Shown: in pieces, positions 12,533-24,699 of the stretch
Numbering within the stretch: position 1 is the stretch's first letter
How the letters are laid out: each line of letters starts with the position of its first letter
Assembly (NCBI RefSeq): GCF_030272615.1
Contig: NC_081406.1
Coordinates: 168,162,361-168,226,360, forward strand
DNA from: Cryptomeria japonica
Taxonomy: Eukaryota; Streptophyta; Pinopsida; Cupressales; Cupressaceae
Length of the DNA stretch: 64,000 nt
Reading direction: 5' to 3'
Translations under genes and position numbers: made by a program
The notes under the pieces: model-generated
The model's database searches: none
What the model saw: the letters and a program-made list of their open reading frames with translations, nothing else
Told to the model about the DNA's origin: nothing

Positions 12533-14335
12533 TTAAATTATAACTTTGAGACACTTGTCGTCTACTCCCAAATTGGCTAACTTGTCAACTTCCACATTTC
12601 CTTCCCTATAGATATTATTAATTGTAACCTCATCAAAGAAATCTAGAAGTTCTAATGCTCTTCCCAATTTGGAATTGAGTTTCCAATTTGGAGTTTACCT
12701 AGTTCTCAAAGCGTTAATGATAATCTAAGAATCACCCTCAATGGCCAGTTTTTTGATATCTAAATCTATACCAAGAAGCAACCCTTCAATGACCGCATCT
12801 AATTCTGCCATATTGTTTGTAGTTTTTTCGATTGGATTTTCCAACTTTGAACTAATAGACCCATCCCAATGATGTATAATACACCCTATACCTTCTATAC
12901 TAGGGTTTCCTCTAGAGACTCTATTCAAATTGAGTTTGTGCCAACCGAATTCTAGCCTCGACCATACACATTGCTTCCTAAGTTTCTTGCTTTATACCCC
13001 TCCTTTCCCATATTGGGGAGGGATTATAAGGCCATACCATCCTTTCCTAATCACGTTATCCCAGTTAGAGAAGGTGTATATCTTCTATCCTATCATATCT
13101 TAGTCTATTGTTAGTGGTTTATACTATGGCCACTTCTATCTTATTGAAGAGATTAATGACACCCATCTTTTTTTCTTGGAACAACCTTCTATTCCTTTCT
13201 TTCCATAACTCCCATACCATAATGGAGGGAGATATTTTCCATAAGTCCTTATATTAGCTATTCTTACAAATGTCAGGTCATCCCTTCATGGCTTTTAATA
13301 AATCATTTGAGAATGCAGTTTCCCAGTTTAGCTTGCCACGTAGCATTTTCCAACATTCTAAAGAGTAGGGACAATTCATTGTTTCCTCATTGTGCTCACA
13401 CACGGGACACCTAGAAGGACCTTCATATCCTAGTTTTTTGAACCATTCTACAGTTAAGATCCTCTTTTGAAGTGTCTCCCAAAGAAACATTCTTGCCTCT
13501 GGAAGACACTTTCTATCCCAACAAAGTTGTATAGGAAGCTTCGTTATTTCCCATTGTTGAGCTTTGATCAACTTTGAGTATCCATCTTTCACTTTATACT
13601 CTCCTTTGTTTGAGCCTACCCAATTTAATTTATCCTCCCCTTTCTTAAAGGTAATATTTTAATTGATTAAAATATTTCTTAGACCTTATTGTTCTTCAGC
13701 TGTGAGAGGTGTATTATCTAGGTCTTTTCATTTCCAACCTAAGGTTGGGTCCCCATTAGGGAACTCAACGTAATCCTTTAGATGTTCCCCCCATACATTC
13801 TGTGGTGTTTCTATGATTCTTGGGGATATGTCAAGATTCTCCAAAGCTTCATATCGCCCCCATGAGTCCTTCCAAAATAAAGCTTTTTTACCATTCACTA
13901 TATCCCAAGATAATTTATCCAAGATCAGATTTCTACAATCCAAGATAAAGTTCCATACCCTCGAGCCTTGTGGTGGGTTTGTTGATCTAAATATATTACA
14001 CAGATCTAATCCATTCAAGTACTTCTTTTGTAGGATTCTTGCCCATTTTCTATGTGGTTCCTTATACATAGTCCAAACTAATTTATCCCCAAGAGCTTTT
14101 ATCTGCCAACTTATATTCCTAATCCCTATACCACGTAAGCTTACTGGTCTACAAATCTTATCTCAGCTAATAAGTGTCAATTTATTATCCTCAAAAACCC
14201 CATGCCAATAGAGGGTTCTCATTTTCCTTTCCATTTTATCTTTTTCCCCTTGGCTCAAATGAAGACAAGACACTTGAAAGGAAGGTATTGTTGATAAGAT
14301 TGATTTTAGTAATGTGGCTCTGCCAGCATTGGTTA
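12533..14335 (-). pseudogene. LINE ORF2, 3' part: post-RT region, zinc finger and RNase H
   Basis: This is the downstream part of a plant LINE ORF2, cut from its RT by copia element 3. On the minus strand it runs from the segment around 14270-14335 (AGRATLLKSIL-like), through a region at 13728-14069 (SRVWNFILDCR, KALFWKDSWG), to the zf-RVT zinc-binding domain at 13278-13592 (LPEARMFLWETLQKRILT, CPVCEHNEETMNCPYS). It ends in an RNase H domain at 12540-12950 (IIHHWDGSISSK, NNMAELDAVIEGL, LAIEGDS, then EVDKLANLG). The stop is near 12533. Several stops and frameshifts break it. Position 14331-14335 (GGTTA) is the left copy of element 3's target-site duplication. Confidence 0.9.
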
Positions 14336-15586
14336 TGTTGGCATTATGGATGAATTGATTATGTGTTGTATTGATGTTTTGTCATTGATGTCAACACTAG
14401 CTGTTATGGTTGGTTACCGATAGACAAGTTTTGGTTACCAACAGAAGAGACTATATGTTGGACACTTCTGGCATGTTTGGATCAGTGAGGTATATTTGAT
14501 TTCATGTGTTATATGCTCCATAGCATGTTTTGGTCAATTGGTATTGTCTTGGTAATCGGATTTTGGTAAACCCTTACCGACACTATTTTAAGGCTTTACC
14601 GGTAGAGCTTTCATTAAGGAATCGTGACAAGATGCATATTTGGTGTTGGTGCAGCTTCTTTGTGGATTTTAGGATGTTGAAGATGTTCTTTGATTGTGCT
14701 TCAACTACTTGAAGACATTGCTTTGGCATGGTGGACTCAGAATAGGTCTAGTACCTATATAGGTTATGGATCGACATCATGCTAACATGTACTCTACACG
14801 TTACTGGGATGTCTCGAGATGATTTATGGATTTTTTATTATTGTTTTGGTCTTAATCCGACATGGCATATCATTGTAATATGGAATTGTGTAATGATCTT
14901 ATTGTAATATCTTTAGGTGGCCGACCTAATCGGTTTAGGCCTTAGGGTTTGTATAAGTAAGAGGTAGAAAATCTTTGTAAAGTATCATGGTTATTGAAAA
15001 GGTCATGGTCAAGGAATGTAATGTGCAAATATTGTAATATCATTCAGGCAGAGGAGTTGGTCAATCATTGGTGATTAAATTGGATTCAAAAGAGGATTTA
15101 GTCCTCCGGCACTGAGCTTAACTGGGACTATAATCAGGCATGGTAGATGCTACATCTAGCAGTTCACTCTATTGGATTGTTGTCCATTTATCTTGAGATG
15201 GTTGTAGCCTCTCTATAGTCAATGAGACTCTTTTGTAATGAGCAGTACGCTCTAGGCACTGTGCCTTCCTGCAAATGTAGGCCCCTCATTGTAACACATA
15301 CTTTCTGCAGAAGTATCATCTGACTGTGGGTAGGCTTCCCATCGTGGTTTTTCCCTTTCTGGGTTTTCAACGTAAAAATCATGGTGTTATGTGGTATGGT
15401 TGCTTTGCATTGATTATCTGGTTAATTTTTAAGTTGTATTGTTTACTGATATTTGTTCCTACCAGCATTTGTATATGCTTTACCAGTACTTGGTTTGTTT
15501 AAGGTTGTATTGTGGATTAAAAGTTATAATCTATTAACAATTGATTCACCCCCCCCCCTCTCAATTGTTCATCGGTTATCCTAACA
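14336..15586 (+). repeat. 5' LTR of element 3 (1251 bp)
   Basis: It begins TGTTGGCATTATGG and ends TTATCCTAACA. A probable TATA box TATAAG sits at 14952-14957, within a segment conserved in the 3' LTR (20590-20595). The C-tract (15549-15559) near the right edge is the complement of the G-tract in the minus-strand LTRs. Confidence 0.94.
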
Positions 15587-15588
15587 AT

Positions 15589-15600
15589 TGGTATCAGAGA
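15589..15600 (+). promoter_or_regulatory. Primer-binding site of element 3
   Basis: TGGTATCAGAGA, two bases after the LTR end. Eleven of 12 bases match the usual initiator methionine tRNA site. Confidence 0.9.
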
Positions 15601-15644
15601 TTTGGTCCTCTTTTGCAAAAGCTTAACCTCTTGAGGTGGATCCA

Positions 15645-16655
15645 ATGGCAACTAATCCATCAGCAACTATTTTCAAAAGAGAAATCCCTAAGCTTGATGG
15701 AACAAATTATGGGATATGGAAAATTTGAATGGAGACTCATCTTAGATGTCTTGGCAAGGATATTTGGGAGATCACTGAGAAAGGTTACACACCTTATGAT
15801 CTGGCATCTGGGAATCCTGCTCCTGCAGACTTGGATAAGAATATTGAAAATGATTGCAGAGCTAGAGAAGCCCTCTTGTGTGCACTTACTGATCAGCAAA
15901 TTATGGGATTGACTGACAAATCATCGGCTAAGGTTATGTGGGACAAATTGAAAACTTTGAATGAAGGTGATCCTACTATCAAAATTCCTAAACTTGATGG
16001 TTACCGAGTAAGATATGAAAACTTGAAAATGGAAGATAATGAAAGAATTGTTGTGTTTATGGAAAGAGTAAATGAGATTGTTATGAGAATTCAATGTTGT
16101 GGAGGATTTCTAAGTGAAGATGAAATAGTTTCCAAAGTCTTGAGAGCCCTTCCAGTGGCTTACAAGATGAAGGCAACTGCAATTAATGAGTTAAGAACAA
16201 TGGAAAACACCTCAGTTAACAAAGACATTCTGATTGGGAAATTATCTGCTTTTGAGCTTGAAGAATTTGGATCTTCTGGAGCTGTAAAGTCTAAACCTGC
16301 TTTTCATGCATCATCATCAACATCTACCGAAAAAAGTGATTGGAAAGCCCTATATGCAAAAGAATTGGAAGACATGAGGAAAGAAGATGAAGAACTTGAG
16401 CAACTTGAAGCCTTATTTTCTAGAAGAATACCTAAAGGACTAACTGGAAGTAACTATGAAGGAAAAGCACCTTTTAAATGTTTTGCATGTAATAAGATTG
16501 GTCATTTTGCATCTAGATGTCCTAAAAGGAATGCAAGGTTTGAGGAAGGAGTTAAGAAATCTTTTAAGCCTAACTCGAATAGATATAGATTCAAGAAGAG
16601 TAAACAATGCTACATAGCAGATGAGGAAGGAGTAACTGATGACTCTGGAGATTAA
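15645..16655 (+). pseudogene. Copia gag of element 3, stop at codon 28
   Basis: The start ATG at 15645 encodes MATNPSATIFKREIPKLDG. Codon 28 (15726-15728) is TGA and is followed directly by ATG GAG ACT, opening a 308-codon frame to 16655. That frame contains the Gag core (VMWDKLKTLNEGD, VFMERVNEIV, VSKVLRALP) and a CCHC zinc knuckle near 16480-16520 (CFACNKIGHFASRCP), and ends in the acidic VTDDSGD. Apart from codon 28 the Gag frame is open, which is better kept than in element 2. Confidence 0.92.
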
Positions 16656-16656
16656 C

Positions 16657-19600
16657 CGACAAAAGACTCTGCTAGTGGATCTGGAAATAGAAAGGAATGG
16701 GTGTTCTATGCTTTGAAGGAAGATGAACCGGAACCGGCTATCAAGAATGAAGAAAAAGCCCTAGCAGCAAAAGTTGAAGATAAGGATGAATGGGTAATTG
16801 ATAGTGGACTCTCACATCATATGACTGGAGATAAAGGGAAATTTTTGTCCCTGCAAGAATACAATGGTGGTCAAGTCAGATTTGGAGATGACAAGGCATG
16901 TATGATCAAAGGTAGAGGTATTATTTCTTTGGATGGCAAGCATAACATGGATAATGTTTCTTATGTAGAAGGTTTAAGGCATAATCTTTTGAGTATTGGT
17001 CAATTGGTTGATAAGGGTTTTCAACTTCAGTTTAAAGATAGAAAATGCAAAATCATTAACAAGACTGGTTTGGAGATTGCAACCGGTATTTAGACAGGAG
17101 GTAATATCTTTCACTTAAACACTAGTAATAAGGCATGTTTGATTTCTCATATTGATGAGAGTCAGCTATGGCATAATAAGTTGTGTCATGTTAATTTTGA
17201 TTGTATTGTTAAGATCAGTTCAACAAAGGCAATTAGAGATATACCTAAGATTATGAAGCCTCATAATCTGATATGTAAGGAATGTCAATTGGGTAAGCAA
17301 GTCAGAAGTTCTTTTAAGAGAATACATGATAAATCTAATGATGTATTTGATTTAATTCACACTAACTTATGTGGTCCAGCAAGGACTAGAAGCTTTCAAG
17401 GTGATAGGTATTTCATGCTGATTATTGATGACTATTATAGAATGATGTGGGTGACTTTTCTAAGGGAGAAGTCTAAAGCTTTTGAGAAATTCAAGATCTT
17501 TGAGGAGAAGGTTGAAACTTAAACTGGATTGAAAATCAAATTTCTAAGATCAGATCATGGCAGTGAGTTCACTTTTCATGAATTTAACAGTTATTATGAC
17601 ACAAATTGAATCAGGAGACAGCTATCTGCACCTAGGACTCCTCAGCAAAATGGAGTAGTTGAAAGAAAGAAGAGAACCATTTTGGATGCAGCTAGATCTA
17701 TGATGATGGAAGACAAATTGCCTCATATCTACTGGAGAGAAGCAGTGAGTACAACAGTCTACACATTCAACAAAGTTCACATCAAAGGTGAAACCGGTAA
17801 GACCCCTTATGAACTATGGTTTGGACATACATCTACTGTTAAGTATTTCAGAATTTTTGGAAGTAAATGCTATATCCAAAGGGATGATTCAATAGGAAAT
17901 TTTGATCCTACATGTGATAAAGGGATATTTCTTGGTTATTCAATTCAGAGCAAAGCATATAGATGTTATAACATAAAATTGCAAAAAATTGTGGAGAGTG
18001 CTAATGTGAAAGTGGATGAACAGTACATAAATCATTCTATATGATATGACAGGGAACCGGTAGTGGAAATGATCATAACTAAATTGACAATGCCTCAACC
18101 GGTATAGGAAGCTAAGATAGTTGCACCGACATAATAAAAAAATTCAACTGTGACTGATGATCAGAGCAATGAACCTGAAGTTCAAAAGACACCTAGGTAT
18201 GTAAGATTAAGTCATTTTGAAGATCAAATTATTGGGGATAGAAACAAGGGAGTTATGACAAGAAGAAAATTGGAAAATGAAGAGGTATGTCTTATTTCTC
18301 AAGTTGAACCGGAAACTATTATTGAAGCTTGTAAGGATAAACATTGGTTAAAGGCTATGGAAGATGAATTAGATCTAATAGAGAATAATGAAACTTGGTC
18401 TTTAGTTTCCCGACCTAAAAATAAGAATGTTATTGGGACTAAATGGGTTTTTTAGGAATAAACTGAATGAGGATGGTCAAGTTATAGGGAACAAGGCTAG
18501 ATTGGTTTGTAAAGGATATTCTCAAATGGAAGTAATTGATTATGGTGAGACATTTGCACCTGTAACTAGAATTGAAGCTGTTAGACTATTTCTTGCCTAT
18601 GCAACTTATAAGAACTATATGGTTTATCAAATGGATGTTAAATGTGCATTTTTGAATGGTGAGCTTGAGGAAGAAGTTTACATTGAGAAACTTGATGGAT
18701 TTTCACTGACAGGTGATAAATATATGGTTTGCAGATTGAAGAAAGCTTTATATGGATTGAAACTGGCTCCTAGAGCTTGGTATGCAAGGTTGGATAAATA
18801 TCTTTTGAAGCTTGGTTTTACTAAAGGTAGTGCTGATAGTAATCTATATTATAAGATCATCGATAATGATATTCTGATTATTGAAGTTTTTGTTGATGAT
18901 ATCATTTTTTGAGGAGAAGATAAATTGTGCATGGAATTGCTAACAACATGAAGAATGAATTTGAAATGTCCATGATTGGTGAGATGAAATTTTTCTTAGG
19001 TTTGCAGATTACTCAAATTGACAAAGACATTTTTATCTATCAAACTAAGTATCTGAGGGAATTGTTGAAAATTTTTGGTATGGAGAATTCCAAACCGGTA
19101 AGTACTCCTATGGCTAAAAGTGAGAAATTATCTATCAAGGATACTTCTACACCGGTAAATCTGACAAGGTATAAGTCTATGATTGGTGGTCTGTTATATC
19201 TAACTCAAACTAGACCTGATATTATGAATGCAGTAAGTATTGTTTGAAGATATCAAAGTAATCCTAAAGAAAATCATGAATGTGTAGTAAAAAGGATATT
19301 TTGGTATTTGCAAGGAACAACAAAATATGGTTTATGGTATTCCAAAAATGATGATTTCACTTTATGTGCATATACTGACTCAGATTGGGTAGGTGATACT
19401 GGTGAGAGGAAGAGCACTTCTGGTGGAGCTTTCTTTCTTGGAAAGAAACTGGTTTCATGGATCAGCAAAAAATAGTCATGCATTTCTTTATCTATTGCAG
19501 AAGCTGAGTATGTTGCAACAACAACTAATTGCACTCAAGTCTTGTTGATGAAGCACATGTTAAAGGATATCAGGGTAAATTGTAGTGAACTGGTAGTTAT

Positions 19601-19841
19601 CTACTGTGATAACTCTATAGCTATTGACATGTCTAAGGATCCGGTATTTCACTCTAAGACTAAGCATATTTCAATAAAGTATAACTTTTTGAATGACAAG
19701 GTTGAAACAAAGGAAATCAACTTGGTTTATGTGAACACTAAAGAACAAATTGCAGACATATTCACTAAACCGCTATCTAAGGAATCATTTGAGTATTTGA
19801 GAGAAAGGTTAGGGGTTTCTGCCCCTCCGCTAGAGACTTGA
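16657..19841 (+). pseudogene. Copia pol of element 3 (PR-INT-RT-RH), broken
   Basis: The domain order is protease (WVIDSGLSHHM, 16701-17093), HHCC site (LWHNKLCHVN ... CKECQLGK), integrase (17139-18044), RT (18427-19247; VKCAFLNGELEEE, LYGLKLAPRAWY, FVDDIIF) and RNase H (AYTDSDWVG, IAEAEYVAT, YCDNSIAIDM), ending ADIFTKPLSKES before the stop at 19839-19841. Stops fall at about 17092, 17520, 17607, 18042, 18910, 19244 and 19474. An extra T in the run of six at 18448-18453 shifts the frame before the RT. The first integrase catalytic aspartate reads HTN instead of HTD. The copy cannot encode a working polyprotein. Confidence 0.93.
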
Positions 19842-19990
19842 TTGATGAAGTTTTTCATCGATCTGGCATGCATTACCAGAGAAATTATTCATTCTGGCAC
19901 TGATGAGTGGTGCTACTACTCAGGGGGAGTAGTGAGCTTTGAGATTCAGAGGATTATATCATTTCTTTGATATTTTTATCAGATTTCTGG

Positions 19991-21226
19991 CACTAATGTC
20001 AACACTAGTTGTTATGGTTGGTTACTGATAGACAAATTTTACCGGTAGAAGATCTAGTGTTACCAACAAAAGAGACTATCTGTTGGACACTTCCAGCATG
20101 TTTGGATCATTGAAGTATATTTAATTTTATGTGTTATATGCTCCATGAGCATGTTTTGGTCAGTTGGTATTAGATTGGTAATCGAATGCTATCATACACT
20201 GTAGTAAACCCTTACCGGCACTGGTTTAAGGCTTTACTGGTAGAGCTTTCATTAAGGAATTGTGACAGGATGCATAGTTGTTGTTGGTGCAGCTTCTTCA
20301 TGGATTTCAGGATGTTGAAGATGTTCTTTGATCGTGCTTCAAATGCTTGAAGACATTGCTTTGGCGTGGTGGACTCAGAATAGGTCTGGTACCTATCTAG
20401 GTTATAGACCAGTATCATGCTAACGTGTACTCTACACGTCACTTGGATGTCTCAAGATGATTTATGGATTTGTTATTATTGTTTTGGTCTTAATCTGACA
20501 TGGCATATCATTGTAATATGGAATTGTGTAATGATCTTATTGTAATATCTTTAGGTGGCCAACCTAATCAGTTTAGGCCTTAGGGTTTGTATAAGTAAGA
20601 GGTAGAAACTCTTTGTAAAGTATCATGGTTATTGAAAAGGTCATGGTCAAGGAATGTAATGTGCAAATATTGTAATATCATTCAGGCAGAGGAGTTGATC
20701 GATCTTTGGTGATACAATTGGATTCAGAAGAGGATTTAGTCATCTGGCACTGAGCTTAACCAGGACTGTAATCAAGCATGGTAGATGCTCTAGCGGTTCA
20801 CTCTATTGGATTGTTGTCCATTTATCTTGAGATGGTTGTAGCGTCTCTATAGTCAGTGAGACTCTTTTGTAATGAGCAATACGCTCTAGGCAGTGTGCCT
20901 TCCTACAAGTGCAGGCCCCTCATTGTAACACATACTTTCTGTAGAAGTATCATCTGACTGTGGGTAGGCTTCCCACCATGGTTTTTCCCTTTCTGGGTTT
21001 TCCACGTATAAATCATGGTGTTATGTGGTATGGTTTCTTTGCATTGATTATCTGGTTAATTGTTAAGTTGTATTGTTTACCGATATATGTTCCTACTGAC
21101 ATCTGTATATGCTTTACCAGTACTTGGTTTGTTTAAGGTTGTATTGTGGATTAAAAGTTATAATCTGTTAACAACTGATTCACCCCCCCCCCCTCCCCTC
21201 TCAGTTGTTCACCGATTATCCTAACA
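19991..21226 (+). repeat. 3' LTR of element 3, missing its first ~47 bp
   Basis: Similarity to the 5' LTR begins around ATGTCAACACTAG (19995-20007) and continues to TTATCCTAACA at 21226. The LTR start TGTTGGCATTATGG and the purine-rich tract that should precede it are absent. The sequence runs directly from the post-pol region (TTTCTGGCACTAATGTCAAC) into LTR position ~48. The C-tract near the end (21182-21200) is longer than in the 5' LTR. Confidence 0.9.
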
Positions 21227-21231
21227 GGTTA

Positions 21232-23597
21232 ACCACTTACCTTTCCATGATTCCATTTTTTTTCCATTTTTTCCACAACTGGATCCTAAAGTTTATTAAC
21301 CCTGCTACCCTTTTCTAAAGGTAACTCAAGGTATCTACTAGAAAATTTCCCTTTGTTTAAGCCTAAGATGTGACATAGTGATTCCTCTTGTCGTTGAGTT
21401 GTGTTAAAAAGGAAAATTTCTGATTTATTAGCATTGATTTCTTGACCAGATGTTGTATCATACTGATCTAAAATCTTCCTAAAAGTTACAGTGTCTAGCT
21501 TGCTTCCCTCAATAAATAACATTGTGTCATCAACAAATTGCTAATGAGTGATATTAACAACACCTTAAGTAACTTTAATTCCTTTGATTTTGCCCAGAGA
21601 ATGGGCCTTGCTAGTAAATCTACCAAAGGCTTCTTCCATAATAATGAAAAGAAATGGGGAGATAGGATCCCTTGCCTCAAACCTCTAGAGGATTCAAAGT
21701 ACCCTTCAAGAGAGCCATTGATCAAAATAGAGAATCTAAGGAAGGAGATACAACTAAAGATCAAACTAATTCGTTGCTTGTCAAAACCAAATGCCTCCAA
21801 ACACTTGCATAAAAATCTCAAGTCTACTCTATCATATGCTTTTTTAATATCTAGTTTGATTAACATGCTAGGGTTTTTATTATGTTGAAATGTGTGAATT
21901 ACCTCTTGGGCTATAATGACACCATCTAGGATTGATCTCCCAGGTACGAAACTAGTTTGTTCTTTTGATATAATAGAAGGCAAAATATTTTGATTTTGTT
22001 AGCTAATGGTTTAGACAAAACCTTATAAACTGTATTGCATAGTGATATTGGTCGAAAGTCATCTCATGCATGTGCATTTTCCTTTTTTGGGATGAGTGCA
22101 ATAAATGTATTGTTTATTTCTTTAAGAATTCTACCTAACTTCCTCATGTATTTGATAGCTTCCCACATATCCTTGCCTACAATATGCCAACATTTCTGAA
22201 AAAAGCCTGCTAGAAATCCATCTGGCCCTGGAGCTTTATCTGGATGTAGCTGGTTGATATCTTCCTCAATTTCAGCAAAGGAGAAACTATTGTTAAGTAT
22301 TCTATTATCATCTGCAGAGATGATCTTGGGTACACAGTTGAGAAGTTCCTGTTGGGATCTTAAATCTGAACTATCCCAATTGTTTAGGGAGGATTTGAAG
22401 TAGTTAACTATTTCCATAACAATTTCTCCTAGGTCTTCCAAAATGCCACTACTCCCCTAATCCTACTAATCCTATTGATATTCCTTTTGTACTTGACATT
22501 GTTGTGAAAGAACCTTGTGTTTTTGTCACCTGAACTTAACCAATTTTCAAGAGACTTTTTCTTCCAAAATATCTCCTCTTTTGTTAATAAATCCTCATAA
22601 TCATGTAGCAACTCTTTCTCTTTAAAATACTTGTTTTGATACATACCCTCCTTGATGATATTTTCATTAATTTTGGCCAGATCAGCCTCAATTGTTTCTT
22701 TCTCTTTAAAAATGTTTTTAAAATGCTCCTTATTCCACCTTAGCATGTCCAATTTTATCTTTTTGAGTTTGGATATGAAACAATACATTTTAGAACCTTG
22801 AAATTGTTCCTCATTCCACCATATCTATGAATTCCTTATCTTGAAATCACATATTTTCAAACTTAAAAGGGCATTTTCTGGGCTTCTTTTCCACTTCTAG
22901 CTCCATCTAGATAGGAAAATGATCAGAGCCTACCATAGTTAAGATGGTCGAGCTCATCAAATGTTGGAATGCTGCTAGATCTCCCTTGAAGAAAAATCGA
23001 TCCAATTTCTCTGCTATATAATTTATGCCTATCCTCCTATTGTTCCATTTAATGCAACCATTAGTCATCCTAATATCCAACATATTGTTATTATTGACCC
23101 ATTCCCCAAACTTTGTTTGTGCCTGTGATATATTTTGTAGACCCCCTATTTTTTTTGTAAGACTTAAAATAGTATTAAAATCCCCTCCAAGAATAATATT
23201 ACTATCTGGATTTTGTAGCATAAAGGAATCTAATTCTGCCCATACATTTATTTTGCCTATAGTGCTAATAGGCCCATATATATTAATGAGCAGGAAGCTA
23301 ATTGAATTATGTAAATTGTTCACTACCATACTGCCAATGTAGTTTATTAGTAACCGGTTCATACCTAGTTCTTTTAGGGTCCCACAATGCTGCCAATCCT
23401 TCTGTAGCCCCTGTAATTAGGTTATTCTCCACTTTCCACAAGCCTAATTTCATTTTAAGGGATCTCCAGTCCTCATACCTTAACTTAGTTTCTTGAATCA
23501 TCACAATATCAGATTGGAAGAGGGTTAAGCTACGCTTGAGCAGGTGTTATTTGTTAGGGGCATTCAATCCCCTAACGTTCCATGTTGTAATCTTCAT
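21232..23597 (-). pseudogene. LINE ORF2, 5' part: endonuclease and reverse transcriptase
   Basis: ORF2 appears to start at the ATG at 23597 (MKITTWNVRGLNAPNK), overlapping the end of ORF1. The AP-like endonuclease covers about 22907-23597, with IQETKL, NIILGGDFNTIL and GSDHFPI, the expected metal-binding and catalytic motifs. The RT follows: LHPDKAPGPDGFLAGFFQK (22064-22441), SFVPGRSILDGV, LIKLDIKKAYDRVD and RGLRQGILSP (21495-21983), then active-site FVDDTMLFIEG around 21505-21540 and INANKSEIFLF (21286-21522). Stops and frameshifts separate these blocks. The domain is cut at 21231 by element 3 and resumes at 14335. This is a target-primed non-LTR element of the endonuclease plus RNase H type common in plants. 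Confidence 0.93.
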
Positions 23598-24680
23598 TTC
23601 TCATTGGAAAGGCACTTCCCCTTCCCAGCTTGAAAAGATCGGTGATCTTTGTCTGATCTTCTGCTTCCCCTCCTTTTGACCTTAATTTCGTAAGGGATTT
23701 CCTTCCTTTCCTCTTAGGGGTTGACCCAAAATTTGGGGTCTCTTTATTTAGAAAGGATAAAGCTATTCCTAACTTCACTAGATTATCCATACCCACTTCA
23801 TTAATCAAATTATAGACCCAGGGCTCACCATTAGATTCCATATCCTCCCCAAATTCTAACTCTAGTATTTTTGAAATGATTTCTTGCTTCTTTTTAGCAG
23901 CTTCTGCATTATTCTCATCCTTTGATTCATAATCTGAATCAAATGCATTGTTTATACCTATGAGATCATAAACTGCTTCCAAATTAGCAGGAATTTGTTC
24001 CTGGGCTTCTAGATCCAGGTTATATAGATCCGCCTCCCTGTCCTCTCCATGCATATCTATAAAATCTCGTTCATCCTTTGTACCTCCAGAACACAAAGTA
24101 TTCAGATCCATAGTTGTTGCTCCAGTCCCTTCCTAAGGAGGTTGTGACACAACCTAGCTATGTAGATTCTCAAACCCTAAAACCTCATACCCCTAATCTC
24201 CTTATCTCCCTGACATGCAGGCTCCACCCTAAAACCTCCTCTCTCAATATCAAATTTAATATTGACTCCTGAGTCAATCAAGGGAGCCTTTATTGACAAG
24301 TCCTTAACCAAATCTCCTGGTTCCAAAATCACATTGCCAAAAATAGCTCCCTCATAAAATTTTGCTTTAATGTTGTAAGTCATTTTGGCAGTAATTAACT
24401 CCAAAGGTGCCAAGAATTTATCATTATAGTCCATATCTATGAGTATTTCTACCTGCGTTGAACTCATGATTTTTTCCTCCAACCCTATGAAAGACCCTAA
24501 CGCATTTTCTATCTCTACTAGGGCATCAAAGTTAAGCAATTCTACAGGAAGATAAGGAATTTTAACCCATCTAGGAAATATTTTAGGTTTGTAGTCCAAG
24601 GGATTAAAGTTCAAATGCCAATCTATGAAGTGAAAACTGTATCCTTTGAAAATAATTGGCTTGCCATGTTGTTCTCAAAA
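23572..24680 (-). pseudogene. LINE ORF1 (DUF4283-like), 5' truncated and frameshifted
   Basis: The upstream part (24177-24675) reads GKPIIFKGYSFHFIDWHL then FPRWVKIPYLPVELLNFDAL, the conserved heart of plant LINE ORF1 / DUF4283 proteins, and continues to an FRVEPACQG segment. A frame change near 24120-24176 leads to an acidic, linker-like region at 23572-24111 (MDLNTLCSGG to MRNEDYNMER). Its stop overlaps the start of ORF2 by about 26 bp. Protein signal ends near 24680, where a stop and unrelated sequence begin, so the LINE is 5' truncated. ORF1 proteins bind the element RNA. Confidence 0.82.
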
Positions 24681-24699
24681 ATGAGCAAACCAAGTTCAC

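Larger units (their letters stand above)
14336..21226 (+). mobile_element. Full-length Ty1/copia retrotransposon (element 3) nested in a LINE
   Basis: A 6.9 kb plus-strand element has 5' LTR 14336-15586, PBS, gag 15645-16655, pol 16657-19841 and a 3' LTR ending at 21226. The flanking bases GGTTA (14331-14335) and GGTTA (21227-21231) are a perfect 5 bp target-site duplication. The flanks are the two halves of one minus-strand LINE ORF2. The proteins are close relatives of those in element 2. The region before the 3' LTR lacks the polypurine tract and the first ~47 bp of the LTR. The LTRs differ at many sites (roughly 5-10 percent by eye) plus small indels, and the coding frame carries many stops, so the copy is old and dead. 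Confidence 0.95.
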
